Of a DNA stretch of 64,000 nucleotides, positions 46,390 through 57,344 are shown one piece after another; within the stretch, counting starts at the first letter, position 1, and each line of letters opens with the position of its first letter. This DNA comes from Lycorma delicatula. Taxonomy: Eukaryota; Arthropoda; Insecta; Hemiptera; Fulgoridae. The notes under the pieces are model-generated. The model made no database searches and had not been told where the DNA came from. It saw only the letters and a list, made by a program, of their open reading frames with translations. The position numbers were made by a program, and so were the translations under genes. The stretch is taken from the NCBI RefSeq assembly GCF_047948215.1, contig NC_134458.1, positions 143,743,536-143,807,535 on the forward strand, in the 5' to 3' direction.

Positions 46390-48210
46390 TAAGAATACTG
46401 CAAATTTTTTACTTCGGTCATGTTTTTCTGAAGTTAATAAAAATAAATATCAATCACGTAGAAATTTTCCATAGTTTCTAAAACATTATGTTTTACTTGA
46501 TTGATGACTTGGTAATGATAATGGGAAATCTTAATTTCAGCACATTTTATGATTATTTATTAAAAATTATGTTAAGAAATTACAGTATTCTAAGAAGAAA
46601 ACTATTATTTCTTACTAAAATATTTAATTACGAATATTCAGAAAAAAATGAACATATCAAGTCACCATATTGTAAAAATGCCTTAATATCGAGTGTGTAA
46701 TAGTAATATTTCTGATATATTTGAATATGGCGATGAATAAATTAATTGTTTTTCACAATTTACACTAATTAATCATTCATGTACCTACAACGAACCACAG
46801 CTTTAAAAGTCAAATTAAGGAACATTTACTGTGTCTTCTATACTATTATTTTTCTTATCAGTTACCCACAAAATCGCATATTTATTGCAGTAACACTATT
46901 ATTATGCTACATGAAAAAAGTCATATTCAATAATATATTCAAACCAGGCCCTCGGACAGATTCACTATTTTTACTTTACTGGTGAAATATTTTTATAATA
47001 CTTTAGAAACTCACACATATTAAAAAAATGAGAAACACGCAGATAATATATTATATTGACATCGGATTTTTGATAATATAATATTCCGGCAAAAATATGA
47101 ATATGATATTACATATTCCTCACACAATTTATAAAATTATCCTACAATTTAAATTTCATTACAGAATATGAACACCATTGAAAAGTATCGTTAAATTTCC
47201 TTAACTTAATTTCATTCAAATAAGCTAACATACACACTAATAAAGTATATAGAGAACCTATATTGTTGTTGACATACTTTTTTATAACACATCTAACTTC
47301 CCAGCATATAGTAAAAATACAACTTACTTACACATGTTACTTCGCTACCACACATTTATTAGTCGACAACTACAATGAAGAACTTAATAAAGTGAAACAT
47401 CTGGCGGAGGTAAATGGTTCGCATTCATACTTTTAGACAAGATACTATACAGAATACATAACACAACAACCGAAAGTCATACAAAATTGATAAAATTATC
47501 AAGAAATGAAATTTCTGTATAACTTTAAAACAACAAAATATAGAATTTGACAAAACCAACAGGAAACAAGTTAAATAACAGTGATTATTCTGAGTATTAT
47601 TAAATCAGTTTAGTAAAAAATATTCCCTGGAAGATACTCCACACAACAGAAATAACTTTTTTAAATTATAGAAATAGAAAATGCTTAAAAAAATGAATAT
47701 TTTACTCTTATCATGTAATAAATAAGAGCTCAGTACGTTTAAACAAGTTGGAATTAAATTTACAAACGTCCTAAAACTTACAACAAATTAAAAAAAAAAA
47801 ATCATTAAAACAATGCATTAGACAAATCGAGTATATACTTAATGACATTCTTGAAAGATTTGCTAATATTTTAAGAGAATTAATTTTATTCTCATTGTCT
47901 CTGGATCCTTCTTTGAGGAGGAAGTTGGTAATTAGGTGGAAGAAAAATTTTAATTAATTTCATAGTTAATCTTTTCATATTTGTTAATTTATTTACAGTT
48001 GGTTTTTACAAACAAATAATCTATGATTTAAAAATACACGTAATACTTTATTACGTTGCAACATATATACGAGTATTACATTGTTGTATCTGAACAATCG
48101 TAAGGGATTCAACTGAAATTATAATAAAGTGAAAGCAAAATTGTTTTCTTTTGTTAAATATTTGTTTTATTTGTTAAATGTTAAAACGGTGGTTTATTAC
48201 TTTAGCACAC
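46390..48210. other. AT-rich spacer, no recognised gene
   Basis: The frames at 46488-46700 and 46779-46985 (+) are composition-driven. Nothing else was seen. Confidence 0.6.
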
Positions 48211-48217
48211 ACTTTTA

Positions 48218-48415
48218 ATTGAGTAATTAAAAATATATTATAGTGATGTAGTCGAAACCAGATTTAATTACATTAATATGAATTAATAACAATTTATAAA
48301 TGATACACATTTATTAATGCTGTATCATGATCCTTTTCCTTATATAAAATATATTAAATTATTTTTACGTAATTAATATTTATTTTTCGGTAATTAATAT
48401 TCTTTCAGGTAGTAA
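48218..48415 (+). repeat. Direct repeat, copy 2 of a 180-bp pair
   Basis: Partner of 45013-45196 in the same orientation, about 3.2 kb away. The plus-strand frame at 48522-48704 (MDLKHAYYGIFSSEG...) lies between this copy and the MULE and is of unknown nature. Confidence 0.85.
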
Positions 48416-48521
48416 TAAGTGATAAAGATAAGATAAGTAATAAGTTACTTACCAAAGATTATTACACATTAAATAAATGTTTTAATTGTTTTATGTATCG
48501 TAAACAATAGATATTAAGATA

Positions 48522-48704
48522 ATGGATCTAAAACATGCCTACTATGGTATTTTTAGTTCTGAGGGGATATCTAACGATACTAATATTTTAATTGATAATC
48601 AAACAGTTGATATTAAACAAACAGTTGTTTTACTTGAAATTACCGTAAGAGTATTCAATAAATTATCGGATGAAAATAATCGATCATCTTTTTTATCTCA
48701 TTAA
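48522..48704 (+). other. Unassigned 60-codon open frame
   Basis: Starts MDLKHAYYGIFSSEGISNDT and ends NKLSDENNRSSFLSH at the very edge of the MULE. Its amino-acid composition is less biased than that of most random frames here. No family is recognised. It could be a fragment of a host exon or chance. Confidence 0.15.
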
Positions 48705-51247
48705 GGAGAGGTGATACCCCAAAATTGGGTAAAAACTTCAATTTTTTTTGTTGCATATTTTTATTATTAAATACCTATAATATAATTTTAAAAAATAATA
48801 AAATCCTAGTAATTGATTGGAAAGCCTAACAAAAAATATTTTAACGGTTTGAGTTCATGATGATTTTTGATAGGTTTAACTTATGTAAGAGGATATTATC
48901 TTGTACTTTCTTATTCAATATTTTTTTTTAATCTGGAGCCAAAGAGATTTTTTTAATAGAAGGAAATTTTCTACCTTTTCAACTGGACAATCTTTGTAAA
49001 CAACTTCATATTTTTAATCTTATCAGCTGGTTAAAGTAAAGTACAGTATTTATATTTGTAGTTTGTGATCCTGTGAAAAAATGCTCACGTAACGATTATC
49101 GTTTGCTAAAAAGTGTCGTGGTGAACCAAGAAGGGGAAAAAAGAAACAAAGTGATGTAAATACTGATGAAAATATTAACATTACTGGTAGTAATTATTGT
49201 AATACTGCAGATGATAGTCAAGTACATCTAGGTTAGATGAGACTCCAGTTTGTGAAGCTTGTAACTGAAATAAATGAAAGACTATCATCTGAAAATATTA
49301 TTATTAGTTTATATTTTTTGTCCAATGCAATACAATTTTTTGTCACTGCAAGCACTGTTCATCTGAAAATAGTCTTGAATTATATGAAAACATAAAATTT
49401 AGGGCTGGACTTGCATCAAAAATATTACTTGTCTGTACAAAATGTGGGAAAGAATACAGCTTTTATTCATCTAACAAGAAAAGTTATGGTTATGAAGTAA
49501 ATACCAGATTTGTATGGCCTACGGTCCATTGAGAAAGGCCATGATGTCAAAAAAAACTTTGTCTGATATTATGGAACTTCCAAAACCACCGAATAAATTT
49601 AGAAAATTTAATAAGGCTATTTGTCCCATTACAAAAGAGTGTGCTGAACAGTCTTTGATGCACTGCAAAAAGTTAAAATGCAGAATGAATGGTTTAGGAC
49701 TTAGTGGTGGCACTAGATGATAGTTGGCAAAAACACGGACACACCAGTCTCAACGGATTAGTTTCTCTAACTAGTGCTGATACAGGCAAAGTTTTTGACT
49801 TAGAAGTAATGTCAAAATATCGTCAATATGTGTAAATTTAAAAAATAATATAAATTAAATTTTTATAAATACATAAATATAAAATAAATTATTAAGAACA
49901 AAAGGGGTACATGTTGTGCAAATTATATTGGTAGCAGTGATGGGATGAAGGTGGCAGGTTCTGTGGCAAAGTTTGAGCGTTCGTTAAACAAGGTGTCAGA
50001 TATCTAGGGGACGGAGACACCAAAACATTCAAGAAGGTTTTAGCAACTAAACCTTATGGTGAAAATGTAGATATTGAAAAACTTGGATGCATCGTTTACA
50101 TCCAAAAGCGAATGGGTTGTGGGCTTAGAAATTTGCGTAAACAATATTTTGGTAAAAAAACTTAGTGATGGTAAGGCTTTGTCTGGACAAGGTAGACTTA
50201 GTGATAAGGAGATTGATAGCCTACAAAATTATTATGGGCAAGCTATAAGAAACAACACCCATTCCGTAGATGCTATGAGAAAAGCTTTGTGGGCAATTTA
50301 TTGTCACAGGATATCTGCAGACTATTTCCCTAAGCATGTATTCTGCCCAAGTGATAAATCAACGGGGGGCAAATACAATAAAGCTGATTAACTTTGAAAC
50401 CTTACCATCACAAGCACCCAATACCTCAAAGTGTAGCAGTCATAATCAGGCCAGTATTTGAGTGTTTATCAGAACCTGAACTACCAAAAAAGTGCTTACA
50501 GGAACAAACCCAGAATCCCAACTGAATTCCTGTGATCCCAACTAGAATTCCTAAACTATGTTTGTAGGTTACAAAATATTTAGTGTAGGAGTATATTATG
50601 CATATTTATCATACAATGAGGGGTGTATGGGGAAGACAAAAGTGCTACAATAACTTGAGTTAGAAGTGAGAGTCAACACAAATATCATTTTCAAAGAGAT
50701 AGATGTGAAACGTTTAATTCAAGCTGAATATCAACTGTAAGTAAAACATTTTGGAGTAAAAATGAATAAAAAAAGAAAACTAAATGAATGATGGGGAAGA
50801 AAATCCTGATGATCCAGTTTATGGAGATGGGATGCATTAGAAAGCTATAAAAAACTTTAACTTAAAATTAACGTAAATTATTTTTTTATATATTTAAGTA
50901 CACTTTTCTGTAAAACTACTCGCAAGAATTAATAGAAATTTTTTATGGGTGTTTACTAGGTTAAGATACGCGTGCAACTTTTTTTTTTTAGTTTTCTATC
51001 TGTAACGAACGAATTTTAATAAATTTTTATTGCCGAAAAATTTCATAGAAAAAGTACTTTTTTAAAAATATGTTGAAAATTCAATTTCGTTAAAAAACAA
51101 ATAAAGAAAAAAGGTGTATATTGCACAAAAAAATTCCTTTAAAATGATATAATCATACATTCATGTTTCTATGACAACTAGTACTTTAGAAAAATGTACC
51201 TAAATATACTACATTGCCGAGATACAAGGTACCACCTCCCTTTAAAG
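48702..51247 (+). mobile_element. Mutator-like element (MULE), nearly full length, inactive
   Basis: The outer left sequence TTAAGGAGAGGTGATACC (48702-48719) is imperfectly complementary to the right end; the reverse complement there reads TTAAAGGGAGGTGGTACC (51229-51247). A single decayed transposase gene in plus orientation lies between. The expected 8-10-bp target duplication is not clear: the hexamer TCTCAT occurs in both flanks (48696 region and 51249-51256) but at different distances from the TIRs. A size of about 2.5 kb suits a one-gene insect MULE. Confidence 0.75.
49081..50870 (+). pseudogene. Mutator-like transposase, degenerate
   Basis: The enzyme would cut and reinsert the MULE through an RNase H-fold catalytic core. 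A Cys-rich N-terminal part (CHCKHC near 49335, VCTKCGKEYSF near 49435) is followed by SYGYEVNTRFV, SIGKG-like and LPKPPNKFRKFNKAICPITK. The catalytic region VVALDDSWQKHGHTSLNGLV and SLTSADTGKVFDLEVMSKY (49704-49813) holds the first acidic residue. After an AT-rich insertion of about 90 bp come CANYIGSSDGMKVAGSVAKF, then in the next frame RYLGDGDTKTF (second acidic region, about 49998-50030), KPYGENVDIEKLGCI, IQKRMGCGLRNLRK and GKKLSDGKALSGQGRLSDKE. Then NYYGQAIRNNTHSVDAMRKA and LWAIYCHR run to about 50390. HKHPIPQSVAVIIRPVFECL and SEPELPKKCLQ follow, and EIDVKRLIQAEYQL lies near 50700. Four or more frameshifts and several stops are present. Confidence 0.87.
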
Positions 51248-51249
51248 GT

Positions 51250-52405
51250 CTCATAAACTTTTAACAACATTTATTTTAATTATCTATAATTACGTATTGA
51301 TGAAGAATTTTTATCATGTTTAATCGGTAGTCGAAAGATTTTTGCTGTTTAGCACCATCCTGGGGATACATTTGACCTAGACTTCTGTAACAATTATTTG
51401 TTAGTTGATTCAGGCCATTTAATTTTATAAAACTCATTTGTATTCTCCTTTCCTCACTGAATATAAAAGCAATTTTATTGCTGAACATAGAGAAGTCTTT
51501 AAATGGGGTCGAGCAAATTCTTTGTAAGTGTGTGCGGTTCCATTTCAAACTAGGAATCGCCTACTTAATGAGTACAGTAGAGAAAGCCCTTGTGGATAAT
51601 ATTAATTATCTTTTCAACATTGCAACCAACGTCTTAACCTTGTTCGAAAATCAAGACTTTAAAATTTAAATGTTGTTAAGATAGTAGTATACTGGTGGTC
51701 ACTTTAGGAAGAAATACTAGCATGTCATATAATATTAATAGATAAATTTTATTTTGATACATTACAATATAAATTAGAATTTATAAAAAATTTACAGTTA
51801 GTAGTTCAAGATTTTCAATAACGGTAAAAAATATAGACAGACTCTTTTATAGAATTTACTTGCTGAAGTGAAGGGATGACATATGAAAGAATGTGATTGG
51901 TTATCTTAGAACTTAAACCACTCGCCAGCCCACCTACATTCGTGATTTGGTATTTTTTATGTACACAAATATTTCATATAATATACTTAAGTACAAGGCT
52001 TAAAATTATGTAATTTATCAATTATATTATGAAAATACAGCGAAATAAATTTAATATTAAGCTATAAAAGGATTATTAATTACTTACTTTTTTATTCTTC
52101 TATTTTAATGCTGTGGCTATTAAATAAACTAAATGAAATTAATCAATTTTTATAGAAATAGTATAAATTTTTGTTTAATGCGATTTTAAAACTTATTTCA
52201 ATATATATATATATATATTAATTTAATTCGTTTTTAATTTAAATTATTTAATAATTTATGTTTTATTGTTTTTATTTAAATTTATTTTGTATTAATGTAA
52301 TTAGTTTCTTTGTAGGTTGTTTAAAAGTAAATGGGCATATAATCACAGATAATCATTTTGATTTATTTTAAAAATTTTCCTTAATATTAAATTTGCTATA
52401 TTTGA
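51250..52405. other. AT-rich spacer, no recognised gene
   Basis: The overlapping opposite frames at 51276-51548 (-) and 51478-51669 (+) are unassigned. A short TA run sits at about 52201-52218. Confidence 0.5.
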
Positions 52406-52409
52406 TTAT

Positions 52410-53510
52410 AGTCCAGGCGGTATCTGTTTTAGGTTGGACTTTTTCTATATGATCGCTAATTTTTTGCTTTAATGTCTCCGGAGTATCATCAGAAATGATT
52501 ATTTAGTTATGCGCTAGCTGAAAAAGGAGTGTTTAAATTTTTATTAAACAAAATGTAAAAAAAAATCGCCAAATTTTTTCCCCTCATATTTTGCTAGATA
52601 AATGGATAATTGTCCATTTTAGAAAAAAACGATCGAGAAAGAAAAAAGTTTTTTTATTAAATTTTACCCTCAATATCATCGGCTGCAAACCAAAAAATAC
52701 GTTATTATTTATGCAAAAATAGCAAATAACTGTCAATAAAATTAAAAAAAAAAAAGAAGATTTTTTGGGAATCTTTTCGAGTACTTACCTTCAAATTTTG
52801 CCTCGAAGAACTTTTTGATATAATAAAGAAACATGCCAAATTTAAATAAAATCATTCTGACAGTTTTTGCACAATAATTTCGCAGTCTAAATTTTAAAAA
52901 AAATACGATTCAAATTTTGTAGAGCCTGAAATAAAATCTCTAGATACTTGAAAATTTAATCGCACATAAAAGCGCACTCAAAACTTTTAAATACGTTTTG
53001 AAAAATGTTAATTAGGAGAGCCATACGGAATTTTTCAAACATACTTGCAATTTTAACAATATTGCAAGTATGTTTTGCATTTAAAGTACATAACTTTAAA
53101 TTACATAACTTTAGGTAACTTTATGATACATAACAAAGCATCAACTAAAGTTACATAACTTTAGTTGATGCTTTTACTTTTAGATACTAAAGTTATTGCT
53201 ATTTTTGCACCAATAATAACGTATTTTTCGATTTTCAACCGATGATATCTGTTTAAAATAGAATAGCAAAATTTTTTTCGCTCGAACTTTTCTCTAAAAT
53301 GAACAGTTATCGAGTTATCTGGAGAAATAGGAAAAATGGATATTTTTGCGATATTTTACATTTTGTTTAATAAAAATTTAAGCACGACTTTTCCAGCTGG
53401 CGCATAATGAAATAATTATCTCTGATGATGTTTCGGAGGCATTAAATAAAAAATTAACGATCATACACAAAAGTCCAAATATGCCAATTTTAAAACATAC
53501 CGCCTAGACT
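52410..53510. mobile_element. Foldback element with inverted arms of about 320 bp
   Basis: The left arm (52410-52731) and the reverse complement of the right arm (53191-53510) align throughout: AGTCCAGGCGGTAT against AGTCTAGGCGGTAT; ATGATCGCTAATTTTTTGCT against ATGATCGTTAATTTTTTATT; TAAATTTTTATTAAACAAAA identical in both; GATCGAG against TTCGAG; ATATCATCGG and AAAAATACGTTATTATT identical. The middle of about 460 bp has no coding capacity and holds two further hairpins: ACATACTTGCAAT (53039-53051) with 53061-53073, and an 18-bp perfect one (53135-53152 with 53157-53174). This is a non-autonomous long-TIR or foldback transposon. Confidence 0.9.
53135..53174. repeat. Perfect hairpin with 18-bp arms inside the foldback element
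   Basis: AAAGCATCAACTAAAGTT pairs exactly with AACTTTAGTTGATGCTTT across a 4-base loop (ACAT). Short ACTTTA(G/A)TTACATAAC motifs precede it. Confidence 0.93.
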
Positions 53511-53519
53511 ATTAATATT

Positions 53520-54221
53520 ATAGTAACTTATACATCCTAACTCAGTCTTATTAACCATTCATCAATAAAATCAATAATTTTCATTATTGTAATAGATAAT
53601 TGAAATTGAATGCACTCAATAACATTCAGGACTAAATATCTTTTGAACATCTTCAAACGATAGATAGGTACTTGTAAGAAATGAATTTTCATTAGGAAGT
53701 CACTTATATAGATTATTGAATTTAATTACTGTAGCTTAAATTTCAAATGAACTTTCCAATATCTCCAAACTTCGGCATATTAATTTATTTTCAAAAAATA
53801 ATTTTAAATTCATATCCGCTGCAGAGATCGACTTTTAAAAAATCTGTTGGTTTTTTAGCTGTTTTATTTCTATCGTATTCAATTACAAAAAGATTTTTTA
53901 CAATTTAACAATTGATGAAAACTATGCAGAAACTTCTACTATACAAGTTTATCTAAAACTTTAACACTATATATCTTTATATTTAGACAAGAAAAAATGT
54001 AAAGTGATTAGATATATTTTCTCCTTATTTTTTTTTTTTTGTAACAATAAATATATTCTAAAAAAATGTTGTTCTACTTTTTTTAGTAAAACTGCCCTAA
54101 GGCATCTGCCAACTAGCTCTTCATTTTCCTTGGGCATTCTTCTTCTTTAGACAAACATAATTTCATTATTTCCTACAACATTCACAGTTGTTTTTCTTCC
54201 TTCTATGATTTTTCTCTTAAA
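53520..54221. other. AT-rich spacer, no recognised gene
   Basis: Nothing identified. Confidence 0.6.
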
Positions 54222-54226
54222 ATAAT

Positions 54227-56097
54227 TGTTGGGTAACGTTAACTAAAAAAAACACAGCTCGTATTTGCCAAAAGAAATTGGACTTTAATGAGAAAGAACA
54301 AATGAACTTATGTTAAAAATCATAACCTTAAAACTAAAAAGAAAATTATGAAAATAACATAATTTAATGATAAATAAGAATATCAAATGAAATCAGCATA
54401 GCAATAATATTAAATGAAAAAATACATGAATATGTATACACATTTTTACACATTTTTTTTACACATTTAAATACACATTTTTAACAAAGCCTGCAAACAA
54501 GAGAACATGAAACACCTTAATTTTAATTAACATAAACATAACATAACATCAATAAACATAGTATGCCTGAAAAACTATTGCCTTGCTGATAAATGCAGTA
54601 ATATTGAAAATTAGGAATGAATAAATGTCATTAACTTAGAAAAATAAATTACAGTAAATCTTAATTGGCACTGGCCTTTCCTGATTTATGACCAACAAAC
54701 TTAGCATTAAATAATTAATACATGTAAGTCTAGTTTAACGTAGAAAAAGGCCACAGTAATATTATGGTACAAAAGGAGTTAATTACAATAATCCAATTGA
54801 AATTAATAATCATATAAATAGAGTTCCTTTGCTAGTAAGCTTTCTTGAAAAATATAAATTACAAAGTCCTAAAACATAATAGCACATCAGGAACAAATTG
54901 TTTTAGGTTAATTTTAGAGCAGTAATGAACACAGTTCATGAATAGAAATGGATTAATCTCGGGGATTAACAAGATACAAGATTAAATTGTAAAATTAATT
55001 ATCATAACTACAGAATTGAAATTAACAAAGCACGTGAAATAGGTTGCAGCTGAACAAAGACACAACCTTATGTAAGTAACCTGTCGTGATTGTACTTAAG
55101 TGAATAAATGGTTTTGTGAACTACACTTGAAAGTGAAAATGCATAAGGTACGATGAACTGAATGTTCTACAAATTTTTACTGATAAAATAACTCTTTAAA
55201 CGTAATGAATAATGAAAAACTGAACTTGCCTGTAGCACACAAATATTTGTAAGAGACGAACTCGTGAATGAAGGTAAAACGAATACATACAGTAAATTCC
55301 TGAGCGTAGTCCGCCGTGGTGTATCAGGAACGCAAGAGTGAGACTTGGTGTAGAGTTAGACTAATACGTAGTAGATATGTAGCAACGAGGTTGCAGATTC
55401 TGGATCGAGGAAAATAAAATCTGTGATTCGAGAAGATTCGACGTCGATAGAAATGGCAGTTTGTAGTAATTGAAGCATTTTCAGGAGAAACGTAATATAG
55501 TGAATTTGAAGAATAACTTAACGAAGAAACGAGGTTGGACGAACATAGAAAAACTGTGAAATCACGCAAAACTGACGAGTAGAACTAGAAAATATTTTTG
55601 AAACAGGAATACCGCATCGTGCATGCGAGTATGGAGGTGATGATGAGATTAGCACAAATCTTGAGAGCGAAACGTAAAGACGTGTTTACATTTTGAAGGT
55701 CTGGTCAACTCTGCCGAAAAGATGGCGTGAACGAAAGGAGGGGGAAACCACAGCTAGGCAGTGAAAAGGAGAGAGTGTGTGTTGGCAACAGGAGTAGTGT
55801 CTTAGTGTTAGTATAAGAACGATTAGAGAGAACGTGTTGGAATTCGAAACCGAATACATAACAAAAATAAATCTGAATACGCAAGTTGAAGAAATGACAT
55901 CAGAGCCGACAAAGAGAAATTGACTTCTAGGAACTATTACAATATTGAAATTGGTTGAGAATAAAAAAAAAATAACACTAAGCCTAATATATACATTAAG
56001 ATTAAACAGCAATGAAATAATGCGTGATAGAAATGAGCTAACACCATAACCTTGAATTCATTGGAATAAAACGACTTTACGCTAAACGGCGTAAACA
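54227..56097. mobile_element. Probable solo LTR, 1.87 kb
   Basis: The block starts TGTTGGGTAACG and ends GGCGTAAACA, so it has TG...CA termini with a TGTT/AACA inverted end. It is flanked on both sides by ATAAT (54222-54226 and 56098-56102), a 5-bp target duplication. No gag or pol remnants are inside. Base composition differs from the surroundings: 55200-56010 is rich in G and A on this strand (C and T on the other), which produces long meaningless frames at 55324-55569 and 55686-56012 (-). The length is at the high end for an LTR. A non-autonomous element of another kind with a 5-bp duplication remains possible, and orientation is unknown. Confidence 0.6.
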
Positions 56098-56102
56098 ATA
56101 AT

Positions 56103-56595
56103 CTTTTCTCAATACATTCCCAAAAATATGATATTTTTTTGTAATATCTTTCAACAGATATTTTCTCTCATCTCCTTGGTCTTTTTTATTTTTTAATCTA
56201 TTATTCCATTTTTCCTATTTTCCACCATAACTAGAGTAAAAAATTTTCAAGATTATTTCCTGTTTCTTGCTGGTCCATATTTCCCTTCTACATATACGTA
56301 TTATCAGACTTAAAACAAACTTTTAATATTCTAGATAAAAAAAACTTAACTAATAAATTATTTAGTTGACCATTTTGAATCTTATAAAAATATAAATAGA
56401 TTAATTTTTTTACTTTGTAAAGAATTTTTCAAGTATTTGTTCTTGTACAAAGATCTAATTATGATATTTCAGGGTAAAAGTTTTTAGATCTTTTAATTAT
56501 AAATTATAAAGCATTTTAACTTATTTACATTCAATTTACAAAGAAATAAAAATTATATCAATATATAACTTAAATCATGTCTATTTAAAATATTT
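56103..56595. other. AT-rich spacer, no recognised gene
   Basis: Nothing identified. Confidence 0.6.
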
Positions 56596-56597
56596 AT

Positions 56598-56780
56598 AAC
56601 CCAACGGGTTGGTCTAGTGGTAAACTCGTCGTCGTAAATCAGCTGATTTCGAATTCAAGTTCTCAGATTCGAATCCTAATAAATGTAATTGCTTTTAATC
56701 GGGTTTTAATACTACATCGTAAATAACGGCGTTCTTTGGTGATAGAGTTTCAATTAACCTTACGTCTCAGGAATGGTAGG
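56598..56780 (+). repeat. tRNA-derived SINE family A, copy 2
   Basis: GGGTTGGTCTAGTGGTAAAC (A box), CGTAAATCAGCTGATTTCGA and the intact B box GATTCGAATCC are followed by GTTCTTTGGTGATAGAGTTT, CAATTAACCTTACGTCTCAG and GAATGG. The copy loses homology at about 56780, where a T run and a GC-rich block of a different element begin. Confidence 0.88.
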
Positions 56781-56784
56781 CTTT

Positions 56785-57340
56785 TTTTTCCTACTCCCCG
56801 GGCCGGACATACATTTAAGTAAAACTCAGCCCAGGGGAGTGTCCTTTACTCTAAGGGGCCTCCCCACCTACCGGCAGTAAGTCCGGCATAGCAGGTCAGC
56901 CCCCCAGTTGGATCTTTTCATTCTTTATTGCCCACTCTAATGAGGGTACACCATTACTGGATTCCCCCTACCGGTATTGGGTCTTTTCGTTAGTATCCCC
57001 TAACCTAGTCTCAATTGGAGTCCTCAATCAATCATCGGAACCAGCACACCTCGGCATGCCGGCTCTCCCGATTGGGGCTGTCCACCCAACCCTACTCTAA
57101 AACCCTCTTCTTCTACCTTCCATATCTTTGCATCGAAGCACCTCCCTCGAGTATTCTTCCACTTTCCTCCAGTTACTCTTCGACGTCGGTACATACGGGG
57201 ACTATATCCTCCGGTTCCAGATTTGCAATACCAGCCCGACTAGGTTGTTCAATCCATTCCTCACACTAGTAGGCCTGATTTTGTTCAAGACTACACTTTT
57301 ACTAGTACAGTTACATTGCACAAGTCGCTAATGACTTTAA
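56785..57340 (-). mobile_element. Probable LINE 3'-end fragment, reverse orientation
   Basis: This block is about half GC in an AT-rich setting. On the minus strand, frames contain PSRAGIANLEPEDIVPVCTD and then GWVDSPNRESRHAEV, wording I associate with C-terminal and 3' regions of insect LINEs. The T run at 56771-56778 could be the complement of a poly(A) tail. No RT motif is present. The plus-strand frames at 57015-57331 are probably shadows. Confidence 0.4.
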
Positions 57341-57344
57341 CTGT

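Noticed and set aside
53640..53830. Possible host exon
   Set aside because: No open frame or splice-site pair stands out from the AT-rich background.
55324..56012. Two minus-strand frames of 81 and 108 codons as a gene
   Set aside because: They sit inside the TG...CA block with strong strand bias, share no frame and show no protein motif.
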